From: Rhodothermales bacterium
Lineage (GTDB): Bacteria > Bacteroidota > Rhodothermia > Rhodothermales > JANQRZ01
Direction of reading: 5' to 3'
Assembly (NCBI GenBank): GCA_028284265.1
Contig: JANQRZ010000015.1
Span: forward strand, 1-64,000
DNA length: 64,000 nucleotides
Shown: piece by piece, positions 17,151 to 26,082 of the stretch
Layout of the letters: each line of letters starts with the position of its first letter
Numbering within the stretch: position 1 is the first letter of the stretch
Translations under genes and position numbers: made by a program
Notes under the pieces: model-generated
What the model was told of the DNA's origin: nothing
Databases searched by the model: none
Seen by the model: the letters and a program-made list of their open reading frames with translations, nothing else

Positions 17151-19796
17151 ATGACGTTGATTCTGACCTTCGCCGCTTTCTTTCTGACCGTCGGTACGGC
17201 GCTCCAAGATGACGATGCGCCGCCGAGCGTCCGCGCCGTCCGCGTGGAGGCGGCGGCCAAACCCACACTTGACGGTCGGCTTGACGAGGCGGCGTGGGCC
17301 GGGGCCGAAGTAGCGACTGGGTTCAAGCAGTTGCGACCGAACGCCGGGGAGCCTGCCACGCAGCGCACCGAGGCCTTCGTCCTCTACGACGAAGACGCAC
17401 TGTGGGTCGGCTTCCGATGTCACGATACCAACCCCGATGAGGTCATCGCGCAACTCGCCCGGCGGGACGACTGGAATATCAGCGACAAGGTCTTTGTCTC
17501 TCTCGATTCCTACGGCGATGGGCGGACGGCTTTCGGGTTCGGCGTCAACGCGGCGGGTGTGAAGTACGACATCCTCACCTACAACGACAACAACGAGGAC
17601 ATGAGTTGGGATGCCGTATGGGACGTGGCAGTCGCCCGCACCGATGACGGCTGGACCGCCGAGTTTCGCATCCCGTTCTCCCAGCTTCGCTATCAGACCG
17701 GTGCAGCCGCTAGGACGTGGGGTGTGCAGTTCCAGCGCGACATCGCTCGGACGGACGAAAAAACGTTCTGGGCACCCATCCTGCCAGAGGTCGATGGGTT
17801 CGTCTCGCGCTTTGGCACGCTCGAAGGACTCTCCGGCTTGTCTTCGCCGCGCCGCCTTGAAGTCCAGCCCTACCTCGCCAGCCGCCTCACGCGCGAGCCG
17901 GGTGATGCCGACAACCCGTTCTACAGCGAAAATGATTTCATCGGTTCGGTTGGGGCGGACGTCAAGTATGGCCTCACCAGCAACCTCACGCTGTCTGCCA
18001 CCATCAACCCGGACTTCGGACAGGTGGAGGCGGACCCGGCGGTGGTCAACTTGTCTCAGTTTGAGGTCTTCTTTCAGGAGCGTCGCCCGTTCTTTGTCGA
18101 GGGTGTGGATGTGTTCCAGTTTGGGCGCACGCGGGCCTTCAACGTGAACTTCCGTCCGACGTTTTTCTACTCGCGCCGGATCGGGCGACGCCCGCAGCGT
18201 GGCCTGAGCGGGGATGAATTTGTTTACACCGACTCGCCGGACCAGACAACGATTGCAACCGCTGCGAAGGTGAGTGGCAAAGTCGGCGACTGGTCCATCG
18301 GTGTGCTCGACGCGGTCACGATGGAAGAGCAGGCGCAGTATCTCGACCCAGACGGGCAGCGGCTCGAAACGCCCGTCGAGCCGCTGACGAACTATGCGGT
18401 CGGGCGTGTCAAGCGCGACTTTCGCGAGGGGCAAACCGTCATCGGCGGTCTGTTCACCGCGACCAACCGGAGTCAGAGCGAGCCGCTCTTCGCGGACATC
18501 ACGCCGGATAATGCCTACGTCGGTGGCCTCGACTTCGAGCACGCTTGGGGTAACCGCGCGTGGACCGTCAGTGGGGTTGTCGCTGGGAGTATCGTCAATG
18601 GTTCCGAAGGGGTGATTGATGATCTCCAGCGTGCGCCGCAACGCTACCTCCAGCGTCCCGATGCCAATCACCTCAGCATCGATGAGGGGGCGACGAACCT
18701 GAGCGGCGTCTATGGTGAGTTCTCCGTTGCCAAGACCAGCGGCAAACTCATCGGCTCGCTCACGGCGAACCACGTCAGTCCGGGCTTCGACGTGAACGAC
18801 CTTGGCTTCCAGTTCCGCTCCGATGTCTATTCGCACTCCGGCATCGTGATCTACAACGAGAACGACCCCGGCTCGGACTTGCTACGGCGCTGGGGCGGTA
18901 ACGTCAACTGGAACGTGGCCCTCAACGGTGACGGGCAGACGATCAACCGGCGACTCAACTTCAACTCGAACGTTCAGTTCGCGAACCTCTGGGGAGCCGG
19001 TCTCTACGTCGGCGGCAACATCGGCGAGACCTATAACGACCGCCTCACGCGCGGAGGCCCCGTTGCCACGAGGCCAGCCGACATCAGCACGAACCCGTGG
19101 TTTTATACCGACAGTCGGAAGGCCGTCTCTGCCGAGGCCTATTCGTTCCTGCGCACAGAGTTCGTTGACAACCCCGAGTATGACCTCAGCCTCGGTGTGG
19201 ACCTAAGCATTCGCCCCAGTTCCTCCCTTGAGTTCACCGTTAGTCCTGACTTCTCGACCGAGTTCGACACAGACCAGTACCTGACGGCGGTAGATGATGA
19301 GGCGGCCGAGGCGACATTCGGTACGCGCTACGTGTTCGGCGACATCGAGCAAACCTCATTCTCGCTCGGCCTCCGCGCTAACTGGACCTTCACGCCCGAT
19401 CTCACGCTCCAACTCTTTGCCCGGCCTTTCATTACAGCGGGACGCTACTCGGGCTTCAAGCAACTCAGCGAACCCGGCACCTACGACTTCGATGTCTATG
19501 GCCGCGATACGGGCACGCTCATTGAGCGCGAGGACGAGTTTGAGGTCATCCCCGGCGACGGAGGCGAGGTATTCTCGTTCGACAAGCCGGACTTCAACTT
19601 CCGGTCGCTGCGTGGCAGCGCCGTCGTGCGTTGGGAGTACCGCCCCGGCTCAGCGATCTTCTTCGTCTGGCAGCAGCAGCGCGATGGCTTTGAGCCATTC
19701 GGCGACTTTGATCTCGACCGCGACTTTGGGGCCATCTTCCGCGAGGATGTGCAGAACATCTTCCTGGTCAAGGCGACGTACTGGCTGGGTATCTAG
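17151..19796 (+). CDS. DUF5916 outer-membrane protein with N-terminal CBM9-like domain
   Basis: An 881-residue exported protein. After a short signal sequence comes a carbohydrate-binding-family-9-like domain (KPTLDGRLDEAAWAGAEVATGFKQ, EAFVLYDEDALWVGFRCHD) at about residues 30-210. The remainder is a DUF5916 region rich in alternating aromatic strands (FFQERRPFFVEGVDVFQFG, FFYSRRIGRRPQRG) and ends in an aromatic strand (FLVKATYWLGI), as for a beta-barrel outer-membrane protein. Function is unknown for the family; ligand binding at the cell surface is a guess. A terminator follows. Confidence 0.8.
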   Translation: MTLILTFAAFFLTVGTALQDDDAPPSVRAVRVEAAAKPTLDGRLDEAAWAGAEVATGFKQLRPNAGEPATQRTEAFVLYDEDALWVGFRCHDTNPDEVIAQLARRDDWNISDKVFVSLDSYGDGRTAFGFGVNAAGVKYDILTYNDNNEDMSWDAVWDVAVARTDDGWTAEFRIPFSQLRYQTGAAARTWGVQFQRDIARTDEKTFWAPILPEVDGFVSRFGTLEGLSGLSSPRRLEVQPYLASRLTREPGDADNPFYSENDFIGSVGADVKYGLTSNLTLSATINPDFGQVEADPAVVNLSQFEVFFQERRPFFVEGVDVFQFGRTRAFNVNFRPTFFYSRRIGRRPQRGLSGDEFVYTDSPDQTTIATAAKVSGKVGDWSIGVLDAVTMEEQAQYLDPDGQRLETPVEPLTNYAVGRVKRDFREGQTVIGGLFTATNRSQSEPLFADITPDNAYVGGLDFEHAWGNRAWTVSGVVAGSIVNGSEGVIDDLQRAPQRYLQRPDANHLSIDEGATNLSGVYGEFSVAKTSGKLIGSLTANHVSPGFDVNDLGFQFRSDVYSHSGIVIYNENDPGSDLLRRWGGNVNWNVALNGDGQTINRRLNFNSNVQFANLWGAGLYVGGNIGETYNDRLTRGGPVATRPADISTNPWFYTDSRKAVSAEAYSFLRTEFVDNPEYDLSLGVDLSIRPSSSLEFTVSPDFSTEFDTDQYLTAVDDEAAEATFGTRYVFGDIEQTSFSLGLRANWTFTPDLTLQLFARPFITAGRYSGFKQLSEPGTYDFDVYGRDTGTLIEREDEFEVIPGDGGEVFSFDKPDFNFRSLRGSAVVRWEYRPGSAIFFVWQQQRDGFEPFGDFDLDRDFGAIFREDVQNIFLVKATYWLGI

Positions 19797-19820
19797 CGAG
19801 TCAGTCGCTAGCTCATAAAC

Positions 19821-19858
19821 AAAGCCGGGGTGACCAACTGGTCGCCCCGGCTTTTAGT
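19821..19858. terminator. Bidirectional terminator between convergent genes
   Basis: AAAGCCGGGG at 19821-19830 pairs with CCCCGGCTTT ending near 19854, with an inner GACC/GGTC extension and T-rich flanks on both strands. It serves the DUF5916 gene on the plus strand and the receiver-phosphatase gene on the minus strand. Confidence 0.85.
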
Positions 19859-19890
19859 TTGTCATTCTGACTGGTCAGGCTGCTGTCCGG

Positions 19891-21054
19891 TCAGGCTGCC
19901 GTCGTAGCCGGTGTGGCAGGCGGTACATCCGCCGACTCCCCGACGGGCTGCCGCTCGAGCCAGAACACTAGAATGTCATCGGAAAAACGAGGCTCGGCGC
20001 TCCGGCGGAGCAGGGTCTTGAGCAAAGCCTGAACGGGCTGGTCGGTGCTGAGGGCCTCGGTTGCCGACGCGGCCACGCCCTTTTCTCCAAACTGCTCACC
20101 GTTCTCAGCTACCTGCTCGATCAGGCCGTCTGTGTAGGTGATGAGCGCACTGCCGGGCGGCAGCTGGAAGCTCCGGTCGGTGTACTCTTCTTGCTTGTCG
20201 AGTCCGAGGATGAGTTCCGAGTGCTCGACGATGCCAGAGCGGTCCGGAGTCACGAAGATGGGGCGGCAGTGTCCGGCGTTCGCGTAGGTAATCGTATTCG
20301 TCTCGGTGTCCCACCGCATGATGAGAAGCGAAGCGAACGTCTCTTCCAGCAACTCGTCGCGGACCAGCATCTCATTGACGCGGTGCATGAGCTTCGCTGG
20401 CGAATCGGTCTGCTCCAGCATCGCATGGATGGTGGAGCGGATATAGGATAGGAACGAGAAAGCGTAGAACTTGGCCTGGAGGCCCTTGCCCATGATGTCG
20501 CCGACCGTGAAGAGGTAGGAGCCGGGGCGCACCTCGGTCCAGTCAAACAAGTCGCCGCCGCCGTCGCCGAATGGCTTGTTGTAGAAGAAGGTGCGATACC
20601 CCGGCACTTGGGGCATCGACTTGGGCAACAGGCGATCCGAGAAGTCACGCCCGATCCGGGCGCTGAGTTGTTGTTGGTGAACTTCGATCCGTTCGAGGAT
20701 GCGCTCGATACGCGTCAGCAGAAACTCGATGTCGAACGGCTTGGTGATGTAATCGTCAACGCCTTCGCCGAGACCCTTGAACCGGCTCGTGTCGTCGGTT
20801 TTGGCGGTGAGGAAGATGAACGGGATCGTCCGCGTGCGCTCGCCCTGCCGGAGGAGGGAGAAGAGCGCAAACCCATCCATCTTGGGCATCATGATGTCTG
20901 AGACGATGAGGTCCGGGATGGACTCCTCGACAAGCACGAGCGCTTCCTCGCCATTCTGGGCGGAGCGCACCTCGTAGACTTTACCGAGGCGGTATTCGAG
21001 GAGACGCCGGAGCGTCTGGTTGTCCTCGACGATTAGGAGGGAGTGTCGAGACAT
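19891..21054 (-). CDS. Response regulator with PP2C-type (RsbU/SpoIIE) phosphatase output
   Basis: 387 residues from the ATG at 21054. Residues 1-120 form a receiver domain (LIVEDNQTLRRLL, phospho-acceptor in LIVSDIMMPKMDGFALF, FLTAKTDD, DDYITKPFD). A short coiled linker leads to a SpoIIE/PP2C phosphatase: GDGGGDLFDW, FTVGDIMGKGLQAKF, ITYANAGHCRPIF, LITYTDGLIEQ, FSDDILVF, with the metal-binding aspartates present. Phosphorylation is expected to switch on dephosphorylation of the STAS protein of the same operon. The start overlaps the end of the HATPase gene by about 20 bases. The C-terminal 20 residues are an Ala/Pro tail. Confidence 0.9.
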   Translation of the reverse strand: MSRHSLLIVEDNQTLRRLLEYRLGKVYEVRSAQNGEEALVLVEESIPDLIVSDIMMPKMDGFALFSLLRQGERTRTIPFIFLTAKTDDTSRFKGLGEGVDDYITKPFDIEFLLTRIERILERIEVHQQQLSARIGRDFSDRLLPKSMPQVPGYRTFFYNKPFGDGGGDLFDWTEVRPGSYLFTVGDIMGKGLQAKFYAFSFLSYIRSTIHAMLEQTDSPAKLMHRVNEMLVRDELLEETFASLLIMRWDTETNTITYANAGHCRPIFVTPDRSGIVEHSELILGLDKQEEYTDRSFQLPPGSALITYTDGLIEQVAENGEQFGEKGVAASATEALSTDQPVQALLKTLLRRSAEPRFSDDILVFWLERQPVGESADVPPATPATTAA

Positions 21055-21560
21055 GGCGTTGGGGTAGCGGAGATCCAAAATTCGAGTCGCTGCCGAGGCT
21101 CACTGGCGGCAGCGGGGAGGGGAAAGTAGCGCAGGTTGTCGGTGCCGTTGAGCATGATTAGCAAACCCCGGCCGCGCTCTGCCATCATCTCATCTGCGAG
21201 CTTGGCGCGTTGCGTGGTGAGCTGTTGCCCGAAGTCGAAACCGTTGGAGTTGTCCTCAATGATGCAGTGGACATCCTGCTCGTCAAGAGCGAGCGTGAGA
21301 TCAATGAGGGGCGTGCGATTCTCAAAGTCCGCATGCTGGACTAGGTTGGCGATCCACTCATGGATTACCAGCTTCATCCGGTGCAGACGGATATCCTCAG
21401 TTGCTAGGGGGAGCGCCGCGTCGTGGCTCCACGCTTCAAGCAGGGGATGTACCTCGGCAATGATGGTGTCGAGGTTACTGAACCGGGACTGCACGCACGT
21501 CATGATAGGGAGCGAGCCGGGTGGTGGACCGGGTAGTAGAGCTGAGGGCGTGTTGCTCAC
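21033..21560 (-). CDS. Anti-sigma-factor-type serine kinase (HATPase_c_2)
   Basis: A 175-residue GHKL ATPase of the RsbW/SpoIIAB group: LVIHEWIANLVQHADF is the N-box (EWIANLVQHA), IIEDNSNGFDF is the G1 box, and RGRGLLIMLNGTDNLRY is the G2/lid region. The GTG start overlaps the TGA of the upstream STAS gene (GTGA), implying translational coupling. Family role: bind a target (often a sigma factor) and phosphorylate the STAS antagonist. The target here is not identified; no sigma-factor gene lies next to it. Confidence 0.85.
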   Translation of the reverse strand: MSNTPSALLPGPPPGSLPIMTCVQSRFSNLDTIIAEVHPLLEAWSHDAALPLATEDIRLHRMKLVIHEWIANLVQHADFENRTPLIDLTLALDEQDVHCIIEDNSNGFDFGQQLTTQRAKLADEMMAERGRGLLIMLNGTDNLRYFPLPAAASEPRQRLEFWISATPTPCLDTPS

Positions 21561-21931
21561 GCGGCACCAGCTCGGCTGCCACTGGCTGTGCGTCCCTGAA
21601 GCTGTTCGTGCGCGGCCTCGACGGTTGGGTACTGGCGGAAGACTTTATACGTTCGTGTAAGTTGCACGACCACTTGCACCGGGCGGCTCACGGCGGCGAA
21701 CACGACCTGACCACCAAGCGGCGTCAACTGCCGGTAGAGCGAGAAAATGGCACCCAATCCGGTGGAGTCCAGAATACCCGTTCCGGAGAAATCGAGAACG
21801 AAATTCCGGGTGCCCTCTTGGATGTGGTCCTGACAGGCCGACTTGAATTCGGCCGCGTTGCGGAAATCGAGTGCCTTTCCGATGCGGACGACGGCGGTGT
21901 CGGGGGCGATGCTCTGGAAGGAAAAGCTCAT
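21557..21931 (-). CDS. STAS-domain anti-anti-sigma factor
   Basis: 124 residues from the ATG at 21931 (MSFSFQSIAPDTAVVRIGKALDFRNAAEF). The phosphorylatable serine sits in the conserved FVLDFSGTGILDSTGLGAIFSLYRQL motif (DSTGLG). It is the first gene of a three-gene partner-switching operon: STAS, HATPase kinase, receiver-PP2C phosphatase. An N-terminal extension of the frame beyond 21931 lacks family similarity and was not used. Confidence 0.88.
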   Translation of the reverse strand: MSFSFQSIAPDTAVVRIGKALDFRNAAEFKSACQDHIQEGTRNFVLDFSGTGILDSTGLGAIFSLYRQLTPLGGQVVFAAVSRPVQVVVQLTRTYKVFRQYPTVEAAHEQLQGRTASGSRAGAA

Positions 21932-22294
21932 GGGGGTTCTGGCAGGTGAAATCAAGGGTAGGGTTCGGACCGGGGGTACGGTGCGCCCGCGTTTGCCGTC
22001 TAATATCGTACCAGACAAGGCGATGGGGTTGGCGAGGCGTTGCGTGCGTGCGACAAAATACAGCGGCAAAGGCGAGGTGCCTGACGCCGTGTGAAGCCTC
22101 CTGTGGCTCCTATGCCTGAAAACGAAGGCATAGTTCCGATGAGGCCGCAGTGACACGAGGGTGCCCAATATGAGGCAACGCGAGGGTATCCTCGTAACAC
22201 GATTCGTTCCTTTTGAAACGTTCGGAAGAGGGCTGCTGGAGGGCTACAGCGTATTTTGTCTTCGCCGCCATTTCTGTGCTCGTGTCCCTTGCTC
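21932..22294. other. Divergent intergenic region with an 8-bp inverted repeat
   Basis: This 363-base stretch separates the STAS operon (minus) and the lpt operon (plus) and must hold both promoters. The only clear structure is CTATGCCT (22110-22117) and its exact complement AGGCATAG (22126-22133) around an 8-base loop, which could be an operator or a small hairpin. TATTTTG at 22252-22258 could be a -7 element for lptC, but no matching TTG is found at the right distance. No coding potential was recognised. Confidence 0.45.
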
Positions 22295-22864
22295 GTGTTC
22301 TCTTTCGTTCGCGCCTCGTTGATTATGCTGGTCGCTGTGTGTCTGCTTGCAGGCTGCGTCCGGCGAGCTGATACGATTCCATCCGATGCACTGCTCGAAG
22401 AGACGCCCACCCAAGAGACGTGGGACGTGACTCTCGCCCTTGGGATGGGGGACCGGCCGCGTGCACTCGTCCGCGCGCCCTACCTCGCCCGCTTTGAGCG
22501 CGCCGACAGCACCTTCGCACGGTTCGGCCCAGCGATGCCGGAGGACACAACGCGCGTCGAAGTAGGCGTCTTCGATGAGGACGGTACCCTCAGCGCAACC
22601 GTCGTCTCTGACCGGCTGCTCTACTTCGACAAAGAGCGGCGCTTCGTGGCTGAGGGGCGCGTGGTGGTTCAGACGGAGACAGGCAAGACGCTTCGCAGCG
22701 AGCAGCTTACATGGGATGAGGCCGGACGTAGCCTTCGCACCGATGGCTTCGTGCAGATCACAACGCCCGATGAGAACTTGCAGGGCTACCGGCTCGTCTC
22801 GGACGAGAACCTAGAGACCTACACTCTCGCCCAAATCACGGGGCAGGTGACGGTGGAGGAGTGA
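22295..22864 (+). CDS. lptC: LPS export protein LptC (lipoprotein type)
   Basis: About 189 residues from the GTG at 22295, which supplies an arginine before the hydrophobic core; ATG at 22325 and TTG at 22256 are alternatives. The signal ends in the lipobox LLAGC, unlike E. coli LptC, which is anchored by a transmembrane helix. The body has the LptC beta-jellyroll spelling: ARFERADSTFARFGP, VSDRLLYFDKERRFVAEGRVVVQTETGKTLRSEQLTWDEAGRSLRTDGFVQI. It would pass LPS from the LptB-driven inner-membrane complex to LptA. lptA follows almost without a gap, and lptB after that. Confidence 0.85.
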   Translation: MFSFVRASLIMLVAVCLLAGCVRRADTIPSDALLEETPTQETWDVTLALGMGDRPRALVRAPYLARFERADSTFARFGPAMPEDTTRVEVGVFDEDGTLSATVVSDRLLYFDKERRFVAEGRVVVQTETGKTLRSEQLTWDEAGRSLRTDGFVQITTPDENLQGYRLVSDENLETYTLAQITGQVTVEE

Positions 22865-22866
22865 GA

Positions 22867-24606
22867 ATGTCACTGAGCGATGGGGCGATGGGGCGATTGG
22901 GCGATTGGAGCGGAGAACTGGGGGGCTTGCTCCTCGGGTTGCTAGTTGCAATGCTGTGCAGCCCGGTCCTCGCGCAGGATACCGAGGCACGCATCGTTAC
23001 GATTGTCAACGCCGACTCTGTGTCGGGGTCCATGGTGGACGGGGAGCGGATTCGCACACTCATTGGGAATGTGCATCTTATTCAGGACTCGACTGACCTC
23101 CGGGCGAGGCAGGCAACGCAGTTCCTCGACCGTGAGGAAATTCTCTTCGAGGGCGAGGTCGAGATCGCGGACGGCGTGGACACACTCAATGCTCGGACCG
23201 TGACCTACGGCAGCCGGACCCGCATCGGTCGGGCCGAGGGCGACGTGCGGCTCGCCGACGATGAGGCTGAGTTGTTCTCGAACTCCGTCACCCATTACCG
23301 CTCCGAGGGACGCGCCGAGTTTGCCGAGCCAGTTCGCCTCGTGGAACGTGAAGGCACAGCGGTCCTGACGAGCGAGCGAGGTCGCTACCTCACGGACACC
23401 AAGGAGGCCTTCTTTCGGGACAATGTCCGGCTAGTGGACAGCCTCACGGTGCTCACGAGCGAGCAGGGGCGCTACGGCACTGAAGACAAGCGCGCTGACT
23501 TCTCTGGCAACGTCCGCCTTCAACACAAGCAAAGCACCCGCCTCGAAGCCGACTCGCTCACCCACTTCCGCGAGACCGAAGTCTCAACCGCTCGCGGCGA
23601 TGTACTCGTCGAGCGCTTCGGTGGACGCGACGGTGACGAGACCGAGCCGGATACGACACGCCGGACCCTGCTCTTCGGAGGGCATGCTTTTCATGATGAG
23701 CGCGCTCGCTTCAGCCGCGTCGAGATCGACCCGCTGCTCATTCGTTTTCAGAGCGACTCTACGGAAACCGACACGCTCCTCGTCCGCGCCGAGATTCTCG
23801 AAGCCTCGCAGCCTGATTCGGTGGGCGGACGACCACCGCCGCCGGGCGGGGCATTTCAGCGCCTCGTCGCCCGGCGCGACGTGCGACTCTACGGGAACCA
23901 ACTCGCTGCCATCGCTGACTCTGCTGTCTTCAACCGGGTCGAGTTTGAGGCCGACTCAACATTGGCGGACTCGCTGGCCCAACCGACGGAGGATGAGGTT
24001 TGGCTCTTCCGCGACCCTGTCGGGTGGATGAACGCGCGCGGCTCGGCGCTCATCACCGAAGTTTCTGGCGACTCGATCCGCGTCACGGCGCGAGGCGAAG
24101 CCGTGGATTCGATCCGCGTCGTCGGGCGGGCGTTTGCGGCGCGGCCCGACAGCCTGCTCGGGCGGATCAACCAGATGCGCGGTCGGCAGATGCTGGCGCT
24201 CTTCGACGCCGACAGCCTCCGCTGGATGAAGGTCTGGCCCAACGCCGAAGCTGCCTTCTTCCGTGCCGATAGCGTGGGCGTGCTTGAAGGAGCCGTCCAG
24301 CTTTCCGCCGACAGCCTCGCCTTCCGCTTCGACGGCGACACGCTCCGCCGGGTGCAGGGCGTGCGCGGCATCGAAGGAACCTACTACGACGTGGGCCTCG
24401 TACCGAACCCGCTTCGCCTCGACGGATTTCGCTACGCGCCGGAGCGTCGCCCCACCCGTGCCTCGCTCCTCGCCGATGATCCGCTGGAGCGCAACCGGGC
24501 GCGGCCCAATCCGCCGTCGGAACCCGCCGATGCACCGAAGCCTATCGTTATCCCAGCGGAGCCACTCCGCGACATCATTCAAGACGAGCAGGCACAGGAG
24601 CGCTAG
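22867..24606 (+). CDS. lptA: OstA-like LPS transport protein LptA (long form)
   Basis: 579 residues from the ATG at 22867; a GTG at 22861 overlapping the lptC stop is an alternative. It has a signal peptide ending SPVLAQ, then OstA/LptA beta-jellyroll repeats: RTLIGNVHLIQDSTDLRARQATQFLDREEILFEGEVEIADG, IGRAEGDVRLADDEAELFSNSVTHYRSEGRAEF, REGTAVLTSERGRYL. It is about three times the length of E. coli LptA, as is usual for Bacteroidota OstA-like proteins, and would form the periplasmic bridge to LptD. The first dozen residues (AMGRLGDW) are encoded by an iterated 8-bp repeat. Confidence 0.87.
   Translation: MSLSDGAMGRLGDWSGELGGLLLGLLVAMLCSPVLAQDTEARIVTIVNADSVSGSMVDGERIRTLIGNVHLIQDSTDLRARQATQFLDREEILFEGEVEIADGVDTLNARTVTYGSRTRIGRAEGDVRLADDEAELFSNSVTHYRSEGRAEFAEPVRLVEREGTAVLTSERGRYLTDTKEAFFRDNVRLVDSLTVLTSEQGRYGTEDKRADFSGNVRLQHKQSTRLEADSLTHFRETEVSTARGDVLVERFGGRDGDETEPDTTRRTLLFGGHAFHDERARFSRVEIDPLLIRFQSDSTETDTLLVRAEILEASQPDSVGGRPPPPGGAFQRLVARRDVRLYGNQLAAIADSAVFNRVEFEADSTLADSLAQPTEDEVWLFRDPVGWMNARGSALITEVSGDSIRVTARGEAVDSIRVVGRAFAARPDSLLGRINQMRGRQMLALFDADSLRWMKVWPNAEAAFFRADSVGVLEGAVQLSADSLAFRFDGDTLRRVQGVRGIEGTYYDVGLVPNPLRLDGFRYAPERRPTRASLLADDPLERNRARPNPPSEPADAPKPIVIPAEPLRDIIQDEQAQER
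22877..22908. repeat. Four tandem 8-bp units at the 5' end of lptA
   Basis: GCGATGGG twice followed by GCGATTGG twice, then a degenerate unit. The array lies just inside the predicted start of lptA and encodes part of the n-region of its signal peptide. The core GGGCGATT also occurs, on the other strand, in the 14-bp array at 45231. Confidence 0.8.
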
Positions 24607-24643
24607 CGAGGCGTAGACTCCGCTCGTCATCCAACCCGGCACC

Positions 24644-25411
24644 GTGGAATCACCCCAACCCGATACTCCACTCATTCTTCGCGCCGAGGGCCTCACCAAG
24701 CGCTACCGCAAACGCACCGTCGTGGACGGCGTGGGGCTGACCGTGAAACAGGGCGAAGTTGTCGGGCTGCTCGGGCCAAATGGGGCGGGGAAGACGACGA
24801 CGTTTTACATGGTGGTCGGGATGGTGCGGCCGGACGGCGGGCAGGTCTGGCTCGGCGAGGAGGACATCACGCGACTTCCGATGTACCGTCGTGCTCGGCG
24901 CGGCATCGGATACCTCGCCCAAGAGGAGAGCATCTTCCGCAACCTCACCGTCGAGGAAAACCTCCACGCCGTGCTCGAATTCCAGCCGATCCCGAAGGAA
25001 GAGCGCGAGGCCCGCGTCGAAGAACTGATCGGTGAATTCGGGCTAGGCCGGGTGCGCGACTCGAAGGGGTACGTCCTCTCCGGTGGCGAGCGGCGGCGTA
25101 CCGAGATCGCCCGTGCCCTCGCCACGCGCCCCAAGTTCATCCTCCTCGACGAACCCTTCGCCGGGATCGACCCGATTGCCGTCGAGGACATCCAGCACGT
25201 CGTCGCCGGGTTGCAGGGGCGGGGGATCGGCGTCCTCATCACGGATCACAATGTCCACGAGACCCTCGCTATTACGGACCGCGCCTACTTGCTCTACGAA
25301 GGGCACATCTTCCAGCAAGGCACCGCCGAAGAACTGGCTGAAGACGAAGAGGTGCGCCGCCGCTACTTGGGCGAGCAGTTCACACTGGAGCGGTACCAGC
25401 GCCGCGACTAG
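24644..25411 (+). CDS. lptB: LPS export ABC transporter ATPase LptB
   Basis: A 255-residue ABC ATPase powering LPS extraction from the inner membrane. Walker A is [19 protein letters not shown] near residue 44, the Q-loop region is [18 protein letters not shown], the signature is [18 protein letters not shown], and Walker B is [22 protein letters not shown] with the H-loop ITDHNV. Wording and length (E. coli 241) match LptB closely. The GTG start lies 37 bases after lptA. LptF and LptG are not in the window. Confidence 0.95.
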   Translation: MESPQPDTPLILRAEGLTKRYRKRTVVDGVGLTVKQGEVVGLLGPNGAGKTTTFYMVVGMVRPDGGQVWLGEEDITRLPMYRRARRGIGYLAQEESIFRNLTVEENLHAVLEFQPIPKEEREARVEELIGEFGLGRVRDSKGYVLSGGERRRTEIARALATRPKFILLDEPFAGIDPIAVEDIQHVVAGLQGRGIGVLITDHNVHETLAITDRAYLLYEGHIFQQGTAEELAEDEEVRRRYLGEQFTLERYQRRD

Positions 25412-25419
25412 CCGCTGCG

Positions 25420-26028
25420 TCACCCGAACGCTGCTTGGAATCCGTTGACGAGCATCTGCACGGCGATCATGATGAGCAGCATCCCCATTAGTCGCTCCAA
25501 CGCCGAAAGGCCGCGCTGCTTGAGCAGTCGGTAGAGCAGCGGGGCCGCCGAGAGCACGGCTGCGGATGCCGCCCACGCGATGAGGAGTGCGAGCGTCCAC
25601 TTACCCATCGCGTCCGGCTCGCTGCGGACCATCAGGATGAGGGTGGCGAGCGCCGACGGTCCGGCAACGAGCGGAATTGCTAGCGGGACGATGAACGGCT
25701 CGCCATCGCCCGTGTCGCCCATCACGCCCTCGTGGGTCGGGAAGATCATCCGCAGCCCGATGATCATGAGCACGATGCCGCCTGCAATCGTGACCGATTC
25801 CTGCTCGAGCGCGAGGAGGTTCAGGAGGGCTTGGCCGCAGAACAGAAACGTCAGCAGGATCGCCAGTGCGATCAGAAGTTCGCGGACGATGATGAACCGC
25901 CGCCGCTTCGGGTCTAGGTCCTTGAGCAGCGAGAGGAACAGCGGGGCATTGCCCAGCGGGTCCATCACGAAGAAGAGGACGATGGCGGCAGAGAGGGCGG
26001 ACGTTCCTGGCTCGAACACGGGCGTCAC
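25420..26028 (-). CDS. MarC family integral membrane protein
   Basis: 202 residues from a GTG start, with six hydrophobic segments in the MarC pattern: AAIVLFFVMDPLGNAPLFLSLLK, LLIALAILLTFLFCGQALLNLL, TIAGGIVLMIIGLRMI, PFIVPLAIPLVAGPSALATLILMV, LALLIAWAASAAVLSAAPLLYRLL, LMGMLLIMIAVQMLVNGF. The signature MDPLGN and PLAIPLVAGP loops are intact. The transport substrate of MarC proteins is not established. It converges on lptB with only eight bases between stop codons. Confidence 0.9.
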   Translation of the reverse strand: MTPVFEPGTSALSAAIVLFFVMDPLGNAPLFLSLLKDLDPKRRRFIIVRELLIALAILLTFLFCGQALLNLLALEQESVTIAGGIVLMIIGLRMIFPTHEGVMGDTGDGEPFIVPLAIPLVAGPSALATLILMVRSEPDAMGKWTLALLIAWAASAAVLSAAPLLYRLLKQRGLSALERLMGMLLIMIAVQMLVNGFQAAFG

Positions 26029-26082
26029 AGGTAGGGAAAGAGAGCCGCAAGATAAACGCCCCGCGAACGCTATTTTGCGGGT

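Noticed and set aside
16452-18836. A 794-residue open frame antisense to the M56 and DUF5916 genes
   Set aside because: It spans two genes and an intergenic gap and has no recognisable domain; treated as a codon-bias artefact.
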